Origin: Glandiceps talaboti
Lineage: Eukaryota > Hemichordata > Enteropneusta > Spengelidae
NCBI RefSeq assembly: GCF_964340395.1
Contig: NC_135557.1
Span: 9,962,960-10,026,959 of the forward strand
Reading direction: 5' to 3'
Length of the DNA: 64,000 bases
Position 1 is the first letter of the stretch; each line of letters opens with the position of its first letter. Made by a program: the position numbers and the translations under genes. The notes under the pieces are model-generated. The model had not been told where the DNA came from and did no database searches. It worked only from the letters and a program-made list of their open reading frames with translations. Of this stretch, positions 28,356 through 38,399 are shown one piece after another.

Positions 28356-29233
28356 TTTTACCTACTAGAATTAGTTGCGACAAGATTGTAAATGCACATG
28401 GGCGAGTTTTGCCAGATTGCTTTATTTCAAGTGATTTGAAAATTGTGAATGGCGGACTTGGCCGTGGTCCATCGAATTGTCGAGTACTACCGTGGTGGCA
28501 CTAGTCGTTCCTCACTGAAACGGCAAGTGCCACCTTCCGGCGATATTTATTGTCTTTGAACCTTTCTCAACAAATAAATCACACATAACTCCCCAAACGC
28601 TTCCATTCTAGAAATCCGGTGCCGACCCTAAACCTTTTTAATAAAGAAGAAAAATCAGTAAAATCGAAAAAATTGTGAGTGAAGTCTTGCCAGAAATGGT
28701 CATCAACTTAAAAAAGACAATAAAAAAAACGCGGTTCTTCCAATCTGGAATGCAGAGCAGATGTCTTTGAAATAGAATTATTTAGTTTGGTTTAAAATTT
28801 AGTTGAAGTGGGCACAAAACTTGATTTGGTTCTGACTGTTCTGAATTTAGGGACACGAAATCGTCTCCCTGATGGCAGGAGTTCAAAGTGTTGGGACATA
28901 ATGTGGCCTTTGTCATTTACCATTTTCCCAGCTTTGTTTTGTACACGAGATGTAAACATTTCATTCAAATTAGTCTACTTTTCACTCAATACTTTACTAA
29001 ACACATTTACAATTTTGTTCAAGACACTCTTGTAGCTAGTCCCTAGACTACCAAACCAGCACAAAAAAGAAAATGTTAAACCGACTCAAAACTCCGATAG
29101 AATGTCTGTAATACCTTGGCATTTACAAAATTTTAGGCCCCTCAATTGTTGTAGACAGTAAACTCTAGATTGACATTTCTTGTTAATGAAATCTGTGATG
29201 GCCTTAACATTTGATTTATTATCCAAGACTGTT

Positions 29234-29237
<4 letters not shown>

Positions 29238-29328
<91 letters not shown>
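29238..29328 (+). repeat. (AT)n microsatellite
   Basis: About 90 bp of pure AT. Confidence 0.97.
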
Positions 29329-29331
<3 letters not shown>

Positions 29332-29339
29332 TCACCTGT

Positions 29340-30235
29340 TCAACTTTAACATTGTCAATAAAAAGGTCGGGCACTACTTTAGGGTTCTTCCTAAAGTCGA
29401 CCTTTCGTCCAAGTAGTTTTCTTTACACCAAGTAACAAACCTATCAACTTCATCGAAATAAGTACGGTCAGAATTTGACAGGTCAACTAATGCAGAGTTA
29501 TCAGAATATTTGATAAGTGGATTTGTATCGGTACCTGATGAGCAGTCATTTGTGTAAAGTGTAAATAGTTTGTGTGAGAGTATCGTGCTCTGTGAGGCAC
29601 CCCTAAATGTTGAATGGAAGGCTGAACTTAATTTTTGGTAGCGAACAAACTGGGAAAGGTTGACAAGAAAATCCATTATCCAGAGGATGAGTTTGGGGTT
29701 AACGTTTAAATAACTAAGTTTATGAGCCATCATGTTTGGTTGACTTCTGTTAACGACTGATGAAAAATCAATAACCAATAGTCTTACAAATGAACTTGGT
29801 TTTTCAAGATGTGTATACGCATCGTGAAGTAATGTGAGAGTTGCATTATCAGTACCTCTATTACTTTAATATGTAAATTGGTATGGGTCAAGGTGTGAAT
29901 GTTTGTGTGGGTTTTGACAAAGTAAAATACGCTCGAAGCATTTCATCACAATGGAAGTCAGTGCTACAGGACGATGCCTTGGAATTTTTTAGGGACCGGA
30001 CAGATGGTAGATGTTTTCCAAATGGTTGATATCGTATGATCATTGTACGACCAATTGAACAATCTACTGGAAACACTAGCTAACTGCGATGCATAGACAT
30101 TCAGTAACCTACCACATATGTTATCAGGACCCATAGCTTTCCTTATATTTAGTTTCTTAAAAATAGACAACTCGTTTATCACTGATTTCAAATTAACTCT
30201 TCTTTTCTTCTTATTTACTCTCAAGATCTAACCCG
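29340..30235 (-). mobile_element. Decayed LINE reverse transcriptase (CR1/Rex1-like)
   Basis: Minus-strand translations in shifting frames give the RT fingers (NIRKAMGPDNICGRLL), PVPKK, a PYQFTY-like segment, VIDFSS and a ruined catalytic box (KYSDNSAL where the family has KYADDTAL). Several frameshifts and stops. An old, dead copy inside the CACTA element. Confidence 0.8.
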
Positions 30236-30355
30236 ATGTTATCTATTTCCTTTCCAAAATCGTGAATATCAAAGCGACAGTACATTACAACTTCGCCTCG
30301 CCACCACCCTGTGTTGCTTGGCAAGGTGGTAAATAAAACAAGTTTGCCTTTGGGA

Positions 30356-30741
30356 TTATATTAACTGGGATTGTCGACACTGAATAATCCGGTCAATCAT
30401 TGCATTGCGCTCATTGTATGTCACGGCGTACAAGTATAAACGACGTTCATACTTCCATGACCATAGTTTCTGCGACCTGTCATTTGTTTGACCATAGACA
30501 CTCCACCTTTGTGGAGGGTCCATGGTTTGATGGGATGCGTTAATTCTGGCAAACTTGTTTGGCAAATCGATCTGACGCAATATAGCTTGTGACCGTGGCA
30601 TGCATAGCTTGGGTCAAAATCTATAACACCATTAAAGTATAAATAATGTTTAAACTTCCACGATAACACATACCTTTGAGAAATTATACTGACAGTATAA
30701 TTACTCCAAGCACAGACTATTCTCGTGTCAAACCCCGACAC
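30356..30741 (-). other. Two overlapping minus-strand ORFs of unknown origin
   Basis: One frame ends ...NERNAMIDRIIQCRQSQLI, and another covers CHGHKLYCVRSICQT. I do not recognise either. Palindrome copy C adds 39 bp (13 codons) without breaking the first frame. They may be TE-derived remnants or chance ORFs. Confidence 0.3.
30492..30524. mobile_element. Ultrashort palindromic insertion, family 1 copy C
   Basis: 33 bp with arms ccatagacactccac and gtggagggtccatg around cttt. Flanked by perfect GTTTGA (30486-30491 and 30525-30530). Confidence 0.75.
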
Positions 30742-30923
30742 GAACTTGTTTTTCCTTGAAGAGTATATCTCGTGAGACCTATGGAAATTATCAAAATCTA
30801 TATTTTAGTTGAAAAGAGCAAGAATGAAAAGAGGGGAAATTTAAGGGACATCATTTCTATATACACGTGTATTGTGCAAAGAACCCGATATCTTTGACCG
30901 CGTTGCCGTCAACCGAGCAATGG

Positions 30924-30924
<1 letters not shown>

Positions 30925-30965
<41 letters not shown>

Positions 30966-30973
30966 TATATATA
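30925..30973 (+). repeat. (AT)n flanking the Penelope-like element, left
   Basis: AT dinucleotide run immediately outside the left Penelope terminus. An AT run also borders the right end, consistent with insertion into AT repeats. Confidence 0.93.
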
Positions 30974-31061
30974 ACTCAGTGAGTATCAATCTGCTAAGAC
31001 AGTGCTCTATACCGCAGTGGCAGAGCGTAATAGTTTTGGTAGTACTGGAACTCTTTCTTGG

Positions 31062-31102
31062 GTGTAACTCGGAGTTTCACGCATATTGCGATCATCAGAC
31101 AC
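31062..31102 (-). ncRNA. Hammerhead ribozyme, inverted Penelope copy
   Basis: Exact mirror of 34433-34473, on the minus strand: CTGATGA and GAAA cores, stem I GTGT/ACAC, stem III ACT-CCG-AGT. Confidence 0.75.
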
Positions 31103-31303
31103 TCTGAGGCCTACTCTCTGGGTGTGCTGTATATATAGAGTGTAGACAATAGAAATACCATCACTATTGTCTGTGTCGGTGGGTAAGTGTTGTATGTGTG
31201 GAGGTGTTGGTTGTTATTGTGTGGGTTATTGGGTGCGGACAAGTAAGTGTTGGCGGGTTGTTACATGTAGGGCTTTGATGTTCCGTTAGTTAACGGGTTT
31301 AGT

Positions 31304-32412
31304 TTAGGTGATGGATGCTCTATTGGAGTTGGACAAATAAAACTTATTCTCGTGTCGGCATTTGGATATCAACTCAGTTCTTTTGTTTAGTGTGGAGCTT
31401 TTGTCTGCTTTAATAATAGTTAGTTTTTCGGTTAAACACAGGTTGCATCGTTTTGTTTTATTGGTGTATGCTTGGGCTTTCTTGCTGATGGACCAGGATA
31501 CGGAAAAAGGCTCATTGTTTCTTTTCAGTTTCCAAATGTGTTTTGATAGTTCTGTGCTGTTTTCGTGTTTTTCATGTTTGAATGACTGTTTGTGGTTGGC
31601 GTATCTCTGCTTGAAGTTGTTCTCTGTTAGACCGATATATACTTTTGTTTGTTTTCCGTGGACGGTGGCTTGGTATACGATGTTTTCCGTTTGGCATTCG
31701 CCGTTCAGAGGGCAGGTGTCTTTCTGTCTGCAATTACAGGGTTTTTGAGTGGGTTTAGTTTCGCTGTTGGATATGGTGGCGTTATGCGCTTTGATTATGG
31801 TAGCCATGTTTGGCATGCAGCTATAACTGACTTTGACATTGTTTCTGTTGAATATTTTGTGTAACTTAGAGTCTGCTGGGAAGTGTTTTGTGATTAGGTT
31901 GAGGAATCGTTTGCCTACATTGGTGGCTACGTTTTTGCTGTATGGTGGGTTAAACCAGATGGTGTTTCTATTTCTGTTTTTCTTGTTTTTCTGCGTCGGG
32001 GTGCTGGTGTACGTGATGTTCTCTTTGTGGCCGCTGGTTTTTAGTGCATTTTGGTACAGTGGGGCTGCCTGGTTGAAGATGTGTTCGTCGGATGATAAGT
32101 CGGAAATTCTACGGCCGATGGCTGACGATATGTTCTTGATGATGCTGGGTGGGTGGTTAGACTGCGTGTGTATGTACATGGGGTTGTCGTTGGGTTTCCT
32201 GTAAGGGTAATATTTACCGTTGTTGAGGTTGAGCGTTATGTCTAGAAAGTTGACGGTTTTCAGATTGGTGAGTATGGTTATTTTTAACCCCATGGCTTTG
32301 AAGGTTTTAGTTATGTCTTTTCTGACACTTTCTGATTTACTTCCGGTGATGTTCTTGAAGGCGGCGAGTCCGTCGTCCCTATATAGACCTATGTTTTCTT
32401 TACCGTATTTTT
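31304..32412 (-). CDS. Penelope-like RT C-terminal half plus GIY-YIG endonuclease, inverted partial copy
   Basis: Open from the junction at 32412 to the stop at 31304. It begins just upstream of the RT catalytic YRDD and includes NFLDITLNL, the Cys-rich linker (CNCRQKDTCPLNGEC) and the GIY-YIG domain (VYIGLTENNFKQR). Lacking the RT N-terminus it cannot encode a full enzyme. All ORFs on the opposite strand here are shadows. Confidence 0.88.
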
Positions 32413-32413
32413 A

Positions 32414-34231
32414 ATACTTAGAAAAATCAAAAACTCCCGCGAAATGATCATCCCAGCCGATAAAACCAGAAACCTGTACCTCCTTCAAAAAGATCAATAC
32501 AACAAACTCCTTAGAGATAATATAACCAAACACTACAAACCCGCCAGCGATAGAGCCTACAACAGCATTAACGCAGAAGCAAAAAGTATAGCACAAAAAC
32601 TCGATTTAGACGATAGGACTGAAATACTCGCCAAGAAAGAAGCTTTTATAACGTTAAAAGACCATAAAGACAATTTCGAACACAGTTTACCTTGCAGACT
32701 AATCAACCCCGCAAAAAGCGAGATAGGCATTATTAGCAAAAAAATACTTGACACCATCCTCCAAAACATAAGACCCATAGTCGCCGTCAACCAATGGAAA
32801 AATTCTATGTCAGTCATCGAATGGTTCAAGAACTTAGAGGACAAAAACAAACACACTTTCGCCTGCTTCGACATATGCGACTTTTACCCATCCATAACCG
32901 AAAAATTGTTATTAGAATCCCTCAAATTTGCCGGCCAATACACCACCATATCAGATGAAGACAAACAAATTATCATGCACGCGCGGAAATCTCTCCTCTT
33001 TGATAAAACCAAACCATGGGTAAAAAAGAATAGCAATGGATCATTTGACGTCACAATGGGAAGCAACGACGGGGCCGAAATATGCGAACTGGTCGGAATA
33101 TTCATACTACACAAATTAGCCAAAAAATACGGTAAAGAAAACATAGGTCTATATAGGGACGACGGACTCGCCGCCTTCAAGAACATCACCGGAAGTAAAT
33201 CAGAAAGTGTCAGAAAAGACATAACTAAAACCTTCAAAGCCATGGGGTTAAAAATAACCATACTCACCAATCTGAAAACCGTCAACTTTCTAGACATAAC
33301 GCTCAACCTCAACAACGGTAAATATTACCCTTACAGGAAACCCAACGACAACCCCATGTACATACACACGCAGTCTAACCACCCACCCAGCATCATCAAG
33401 AACATATCGTCAGCCATCGGCCGTAGAATTTCCGACTTATCATCCGACGAACACATCTTCAACCAGGCAGCCCCACTGTACCAAAATGCACTAAAAACCA
33501 GCGGCCACAAAGAGAACATCACGTACACCAGCACCCCGACGCAGAAAAACAAGAAAAACAGAAATAGAAACACCATCTGGTTTAACCCACCATACAGCAA
33601 AAACGTAGCCACCAATGTAGGCAAACGATTCCTCAACCTAATCACAAAACACTTCCCAGCAGACTCTAAGTTACACAAAATATTCAACAGAAACAATGTC
33701 AAAGTCAGTTATAGCTGCATGCCAAACATGGCTACCATAATCAAAGCGCATAACGCCACCATATCCAACAGCGAAACTAAACCCACTCAAAAACCCTGTA
33801 ATTGCAGACAGAAAGACACCTGCCCTCTGAACGGCGAATGCCAAACGGAAAACATCGTATACCAAGCCACCGTCCACGGAAAACAAACAAAAGTATATAT
33901 CGGTCTAACAGAGAACAACTTCAAGCAGAGATACGCCAACCACAAACAGTCATTCAAACATGAAAAACACGAAAACAGCACAGAACTATCAAAACACATT
34001 TGGAAACTGAAAAGAAACAATGAGCCTTTTTCCGTATCCTGGTCCATCAGCAAGAAAGCCCAAGCATACACCAATAAAACAAAACGATGCAACCTGTGTT
34101 TAACCGAAAAACTAACTATTATTAAAGCAGACAAAAGCTCCACACTAAACAAAAGAACTGAGTTGATATCCAAATGCCGACACGAGAATAAGTTTTATTT
34201 GTCCAACTCCAATAGAGCATCCATCACCTAA
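32414..34231 (+). CDS. Penelope-like reverse transcriptase and GIY-YIG endonuclease, N-terminally truncated
   Basis: First ATG is at 32444 (595 aa), but the frame is open back to the junction at 32413, so the true start is lost. Domains in order: RT fingers and palm (IPADKTRNLY; FACFDICDFYPSI as motif A; GLYRDDGLAAF as the catalytic box; NFLDITLNL), a thumb-like region, a Cys-rich linker, then GIY-YIG endonuclease (VYQATV, YIGLTENNFKQRYANHKQSF) and a closing KRCNLCLTEKL/CRHENKF Cys-His pair. Such proteins drive target-primed reverse transcription of Penelope-like elements. No stop or frameshift breaks the 1.8 kb, so this is a young copy. Confidence 0.92.
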   Translation: MLRKIKNSREMIIPADKTRNLYLLQKDQYNKLLRDNITKHYKPASDRAYNSINAEAKSIAQKLDLDDRTEILAKKEAFITLKDHKDNFEHSLPCRLINPAKSEIGIISKKILDTILQNIRPIVAVNQWKNSMSVIEWFKNLEDKNKHTFACFDICDFYPSITEKLLLESLKFAGQYTTISDEDKQIIMHARKSLLFDKTKPWVKKNSNGSFDVTMGSNDGAEICELVGIFILHKLAKKYGKENIGLYRDDGLAAFKNITGSKSESVRKDITKTFKAMGLKITILTNLKTVNFLDITLNLNNGKYYPYRKPNDNPMYIHTQSNHPPSIIKNISSAIGRRISDLSSDEHIFNQAAPLYQNALKTSGHKENITYTSTPTQKNKKNRNRNTIWFNPPYSKNVATNVGKRFLNLITKHFPADSKLHKIFNRNNVKVSYSCMPNMATIIKAHNATISNSETKPTQKPCNCRQKDTCPLNGECQTENIVYQATVHGKQTKVYIGLTENNFKQRYANHKQSFKHEKHENSTELSKHIWKLKRNNEPFSVSWSISKKAQAYTNKTKRCNLCLTEKLTIIKADKSSTLNKRTELISKCRHENKFYLSNSNRASIT

Positions 34232-34432
34232 ACTAAACCCGTTAACTAACGGAACATCAAAGCCCTACATGTAACAACCCGCCAACACTTACTTGTCCGC
34301 ACCCAATAACCCACACAATAACAACCAACACCTCCACACATACAACACTTACCCACCGACACAGACAATAGTGATGGTATTTCTATTGTCTACACTCTAT
34401 ATATACAGCACACCCAGAGAGTAGGCCTCAGA

Positions 34433-34473
34433 GTGTCTGATGATCGCAATATGCGTGAAACTCCGAGTTACAC
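34433..34473 (+). ncRNA. Type I hammerhead ribozyme in Penelope terminus
   Basis: Stem I GTGT (34433-34436), CTGATGA (34437-34443), stem II CGCA-ATA-TGCG flanked by a T-T pair, GAAA (34457-34460), stem III ACT-CCG-AGT, cleavage triplet GUU ending at 34469, then stem I strand ACAC (34470-34473). All conserved core bases are present; the usual G-C closing pair of stem II is replaced by U-U. Confidence 0.78.
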
Positions 34474-34499
34474 CCAAGAAAGAGTTCCAGTACTACCAA

Positions 34500-34502
<3 letters not shown>

Positions 34503-34576
<74 letters not shown>
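34503..34576 (+). repeat. (TA)n flanking the Penelope-like element, right
   Basis: Pure TA run starting where the right Penelope arm stops. Confidence 0.95.
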
Positions 34577-34579
34577 AGG

Positions 34580-35560
34580 TAAGTCATAAACTGAAGGAAA
34601 AGTGCTCAATACTGAGAAGTAGAGCTGTATTTACACAAAGTACACAAGTTATGGTACGGAGGCCGTTACGATCTTCAGACGACTAAATAACGGAAATTCA
34701 AGTGATAGAATTCGAACTCACAGAAGAACTGGTACCCGGATGTGATGCGCGTTGTTGAGTGACATGGTGGAATGATAGAATGTATTTGTTTTCGTGGACG
34801 ATTTAGTGGACGATCTAGTGGAATTAGTCTCTAAAAAAAAACATGAATCATGGTCTGAGTACTTCACAAATGTATTCAATGCTCAAGTCCAAAGTGATGA
34901 AAGTTTCTCGATTTCCATGATCTTATCAGATCCACCTTGATAGACATAAATTCAGGCATTAATGGTGAGATTAATATCCGACTGTAGTCTTTTGGACAAG
35001 GTAATTACTTTGATAGTCTAGTTCCTATACTGTATCATTACCATTTATACCTCCACTCACAGTATAGTCAGAGTCGTTACTCTAGAAGTCTTGAAATGCA
35101 TGAGATGCAATTTAAAATTCATTTAAAGCCACCCACACAGTCATTAACATCATGTCTTTGTTAATAAATCACAAAACTCTAACCAATAACACAGTCCCTC
35201 ATAAAGTTAGTGTTTATTGGGACAGTAATGTTCAAATGTGGTATATTTGTCAGCTCATGATGCTACTTATATACTGTTTACATCACCAAAACATTTAGGT
35301 TTCACTGATTGGGTGAACAACTTTTTGTGCTATTTGAGGGGCTTTTGGCTAGACGTGGTTTAGTTAGAAACCATATTGGCATCCAGACTATTACTTTGAA
35401 GGAGATCATTGAAGAACAATAAAAATAAAACTCAAGGTGTGGATATGGGATCAGTGTGGCATTCTACATAGACATTCTCCAACAATTCTTGTAGACATGT
35501 TATGTAACCATTTTTTCTTCACGAAAGGCATGTTCTCACAGGAATCAATGGGATAGGGGT
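34580..35560. other. CACTA interior with traces of LINE-like sequence, no gene
   Basis: Near 34855-34990 the plus strand reads like a ruined LINE segment (YFTNVFNAQV). At about 35019-35065 and 35345-35395 it matches 24441-24600. No intact ORF. Confidence 0.45.
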
Positions 35561-35589
35561 TTCTAACATTGTCTTTTGAAAGTAAATTA

Positions 35590-36060
35590 CATGTATGTCA
35601 AAACTAAAATTATTGTATTTACTAAGAGATGAAATTCTTAAGAAAATTGAAAAGTGGTTATTGGTGGTCATAAACTCGACGTTGTTCGCTTTTTATGAAT
35701 ATCTAGGCGTGATTATGTCAAGCAGTGGTCTATGGTATTTAGCGCTTACAGCTCAAGCGAGTAAAGCAATGATTGCGGTCATGAGTCAACTTGCAAAACT
35801 TGGGGACCTCCTAGTCAAAACTAAATTTAAAAGTTTTTGACTGTAAACTATTACCGATATTAAATTATACAGTGGAGATTTTGGGTTTTAATAGGTCTAC
35901 TGAAACTGAACGTGTTCAAAGTAAATTTCAGTGTTATATTTTGAGTCGTATATAAACATATATGTAGTCTTTGAGTATGGGAGCTACACAAATGCTTGAC
36001 AAGTGTTCATTACGGGAAGTAGGCTGAAATGTTTTGGGATTGCTGAACGAGAGCTGCAAA
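35590..36060 (+). mobile_element. Decayed LINE ORF2 C-terminal fragment
   Basis: The plus frame reads EYLGVIMSSSGLW, then KLGDLLVKTKFKSF, a stop, and VEILGFN-RSTETERVQSKF. This is the typical post-RT region of a LINE in which FxYLGxxxSSxG and a C-terminal thumb occur. Broken by stops. Confidence 0.65.
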
Positions 36061-36129
36061 ACTTTAACCTCAGACCACTTCTCCTCAGCCCTGGTTCAAG
36101 TTCTTAGGTCATAGTGGTGTAAACTACAT

Positions 36130-36155
36130 CTCAGACCACAATGTAGTGACCTGAG
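36130..36155. mobile_element. Ultrashort palindromic insertion, family 2 (copy 2)
   Basis: 26 bp: CTCAGACCAC, aatgta, GTGACCTGAG. Flanked by a perfect 7-bp ACTACAT (36123-36129 and 36156-36162). A further CTCAGACCACT half-site lies just upstream at 36069. Confidence 0.65.
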
Positions 36156-36232
36156 ACTACATGTACATGTAGGCCCTACCTACTGGTATATTATGTAACT
36201 GCACTTGACGCCAGTGTGATTTCTAACTAAAC

Positions 36233-37069
36233 TGTGTTATTGAAAGAACCGATGTGACGTCATCTGTTTTCTTTGTACCTGACACAATCCCAGCTGCTGT
36301 ATTTTGGGCATGTTCAAGAGGGACAATGTTTTTAGCTGGCAGCCCATACAGAAGGGCCATTCAGTAGTCAGGTATCGATGATATAAGTGCATGACCAAGG
36401 TTCTGACAAACTCCGTTTGTAAGATACTGGCGTATGCGACCATAGACAGTGGAGGGGCCCCCTCCACTGTCAATGATGCGACCTATTGTTCGGGGGTGAA
36501 AAAGAACTGATCTACATGTCAACGAGATGTGCTTCTTGAGGTTATAACGGTCATCAATTGTTACACAAATGGTACATGCTGAATCCACTAACTGCACAGA
36601 AGACGATCCCATGTTGATGTGGTTCATGAGACGAGGAAGCCTGTTGAACTGAGACGTGATAAGGAGGACCTCGGTTTTGCCATCATTAAACTAGCTTATT
36701 TTGGGTCGTTTAATATCATGTGCAACAGTTTCCATCTTAGTTACTGTAGTTGACGTATGTGATTGGGGAAATATATTGGTAAATCTGGTTGTCGTCTGCA
36801 TGTTGTTGCATATTGAGATTTTGATGTCGGATTAGCTTTCCAAGTGGTGATGTGTATAGACAGCATACGCGTGTAAGAGTGGACCAAGCACAGGGTTTTG
36901 TGACACTCCACACTGCAAATGTTTGGTTTCTGATATGCCTTGTACAGAAATGGACTGTTGTATATCTTTGAGGTATAAAGACTCTAGTCGAATGCCTGTA
37001 ATACCGAGCTCGGAATAAACTTGAAATTATGCTGGAGTCAGAATTTACGGGGGGGGGGGGCATGAACAA
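36233..37069 (-). mobile_element. Decayed LINE RT (L2/CR1-like) fragment
   Basis: The minus strand reads LYTSPLGKLIRH, QHADDNQIY (family pattern YADDTQLY), then NLKKHISLTCRSVLFH, RQYLTNG and ALISSIPDY in shifting frames. Palindrome copy D interrupts it between GRI and RQYLT. Confidence 0.75.
36440..36475. mobile_element. Ultrashort palindromic insertion, family 1 copy D
   Basis: 36 bp: ccatagacagtggagggg and ccccctccactgtcaatg, a palindrome with one mismatch. Flanked by ATGCGA (36434-36439 and 36476-36481; ATGCGAC counting one more base). It adds 14 codons in frame within the decayed LINE, where the family sequence runs straight from GRI to RQYLT. Confidence 0.8.
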
Positions 37070-37209
37070 AATTGAGGTTCAAAGGGAGGGGGGCATGACA
37101 ATTGTGAGGGTCTGAAAGGGCCCCCGAATATTCTGCTCATGATTTGAACCAAAATTAAACCTCAGGAGCAGTTGTTTACCAAGTAAATTTACATTTGTAT
37201 AAGTGTATG

Positions 37210-37318
<109 letters not shown>

Positions 37319-37439
37319 GCCGTATGTCTCCTTCTCTCTTGCTCTATCTCTCTGTGTGGAGACTTTGTTGAACATTCAAACCACAGGAGCAATCGTTTAC
37401 CTTGTACTTTGCAAAATTGTTCACTTCATTTACCTACCA

Positions 37440-38255
37440 CACATTTAATTATTAGGCAGCCAATGGCCAAACGAATGTGTGTGTCTGCCAAAATATCTAT
37501 GTATTAGTTAAAGCGTAGGTAATACAGTTGTAAAATAATTTAATGAGAGTACAATTTGGGTATTGAAGACAATTTTCAAGTACTTTATGGCTTCCAATAA
37601 TGTGTATGGTTTGAAATATTATGCCGCTAAATGGCCTCCTACATGTCCTTATTTTTCAAACAATTGCCTACTGTGGGAGGGGGACACACCCTCCCCACTA
37701 GTTATCGAAGGGGGATGCCGTTTCTGTCAAGACATAGGATTCAAAAAGAAAACTCTGCTGGTTAAGTTTTTCCAAGTACAGGTTACAGCCCAATGAGCCC
37801 ACATCCATTTGTAAAGAAATCTCTATGTCTGATATGTATGGACACTGAAGTTGATTTCCACTGTTAGCTTACAGTGTGTCATATAGTGTACCATACTGTA
37901 TTTCTCTGACGTGTATGGGGAGGGGGTAATGTATAATTGCATATTGAAATATGTGCAGCCGGGGGGGGGGGTATGGACGTCGCCATCTTTCAAGCGCTAA
38001 ATTACCTGTTAATCGAGATTTGTTTCAAAACATTAGCATGGTTGATAATATATGTGAAAGGGGTAAACTAAGAATGGTTTCTGGGATCGCCTAAGTCAAC
38101 ACGACATATATTGTGGATGGTCTGAGATATTCGATTACGATTCACATCGTCCGATTTCCAATCGTCACAATATCCATATTAACATTCTTTTATCGTTTCA
38201 AAATCACAAAAATGCATATGTCGTGGTGGGGTGAGTACCGACTCTAGTTTGGTCT
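37440..38255. other. CACTA interior, no gene recognised
   Basis: One 77-codon ORF (37563-37796, plus) lacks any known motif. A G-rich/C-rich inverted pair at about 37671-37699 lacks flanking duplications. Confidence 0.45.
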
Positions 38256-38256
38256 C

Positions 38257-38370
<114 letters not shown>

Positions 38371-38399
38371 CTCCCCCTCTCTCTCGTCTCCGTATCGAA

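Larger units (their letters stand above)
25650..29200. other. CACTA interior, no gene recognised
   Basis: Short ORFs only (largest about 101 codons at 26046-26351 minus, no known domain). Contains a poly-T/poly-G tract (25836-25898), a (CA)n run and a hairpin near 27857, listed separately. Confidence 0.5.
30974..34505. mobile_element. Penelope-like element, head-to-head partial copies
   Basis: A 5'-truncated forward copy (32413-34505) is joined head to head to a shorter inverted copy (30974-32412). The arms 31030-32412 and 33123-34505 are each 1,383 bp and mirror each other about a fixed centre, with identical predicted protein in the shared part. Left outer part 30974-31029 is terminal sequence missing on the right and found again at 48444-48499. 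Inverted partial copies and hammerhead motifs in the termini are known features of Penelope-like elements. Confidence 0.92.

Noticed and set aside
31362-32414. ORFs of 64-128 aa on the plus strand, and their mirror at 32884-34173 minus
   Set aside because: Antisense shadows of the Penelope RT/endonuclease frame, duplicated because the arms are inverted copies.
37671-37699. Third palindrome type gtgggagggg...ccctccccac
   Set aside because: Arms are imperfect, no flanking direct repeat, and ends do not match either palindrome family.
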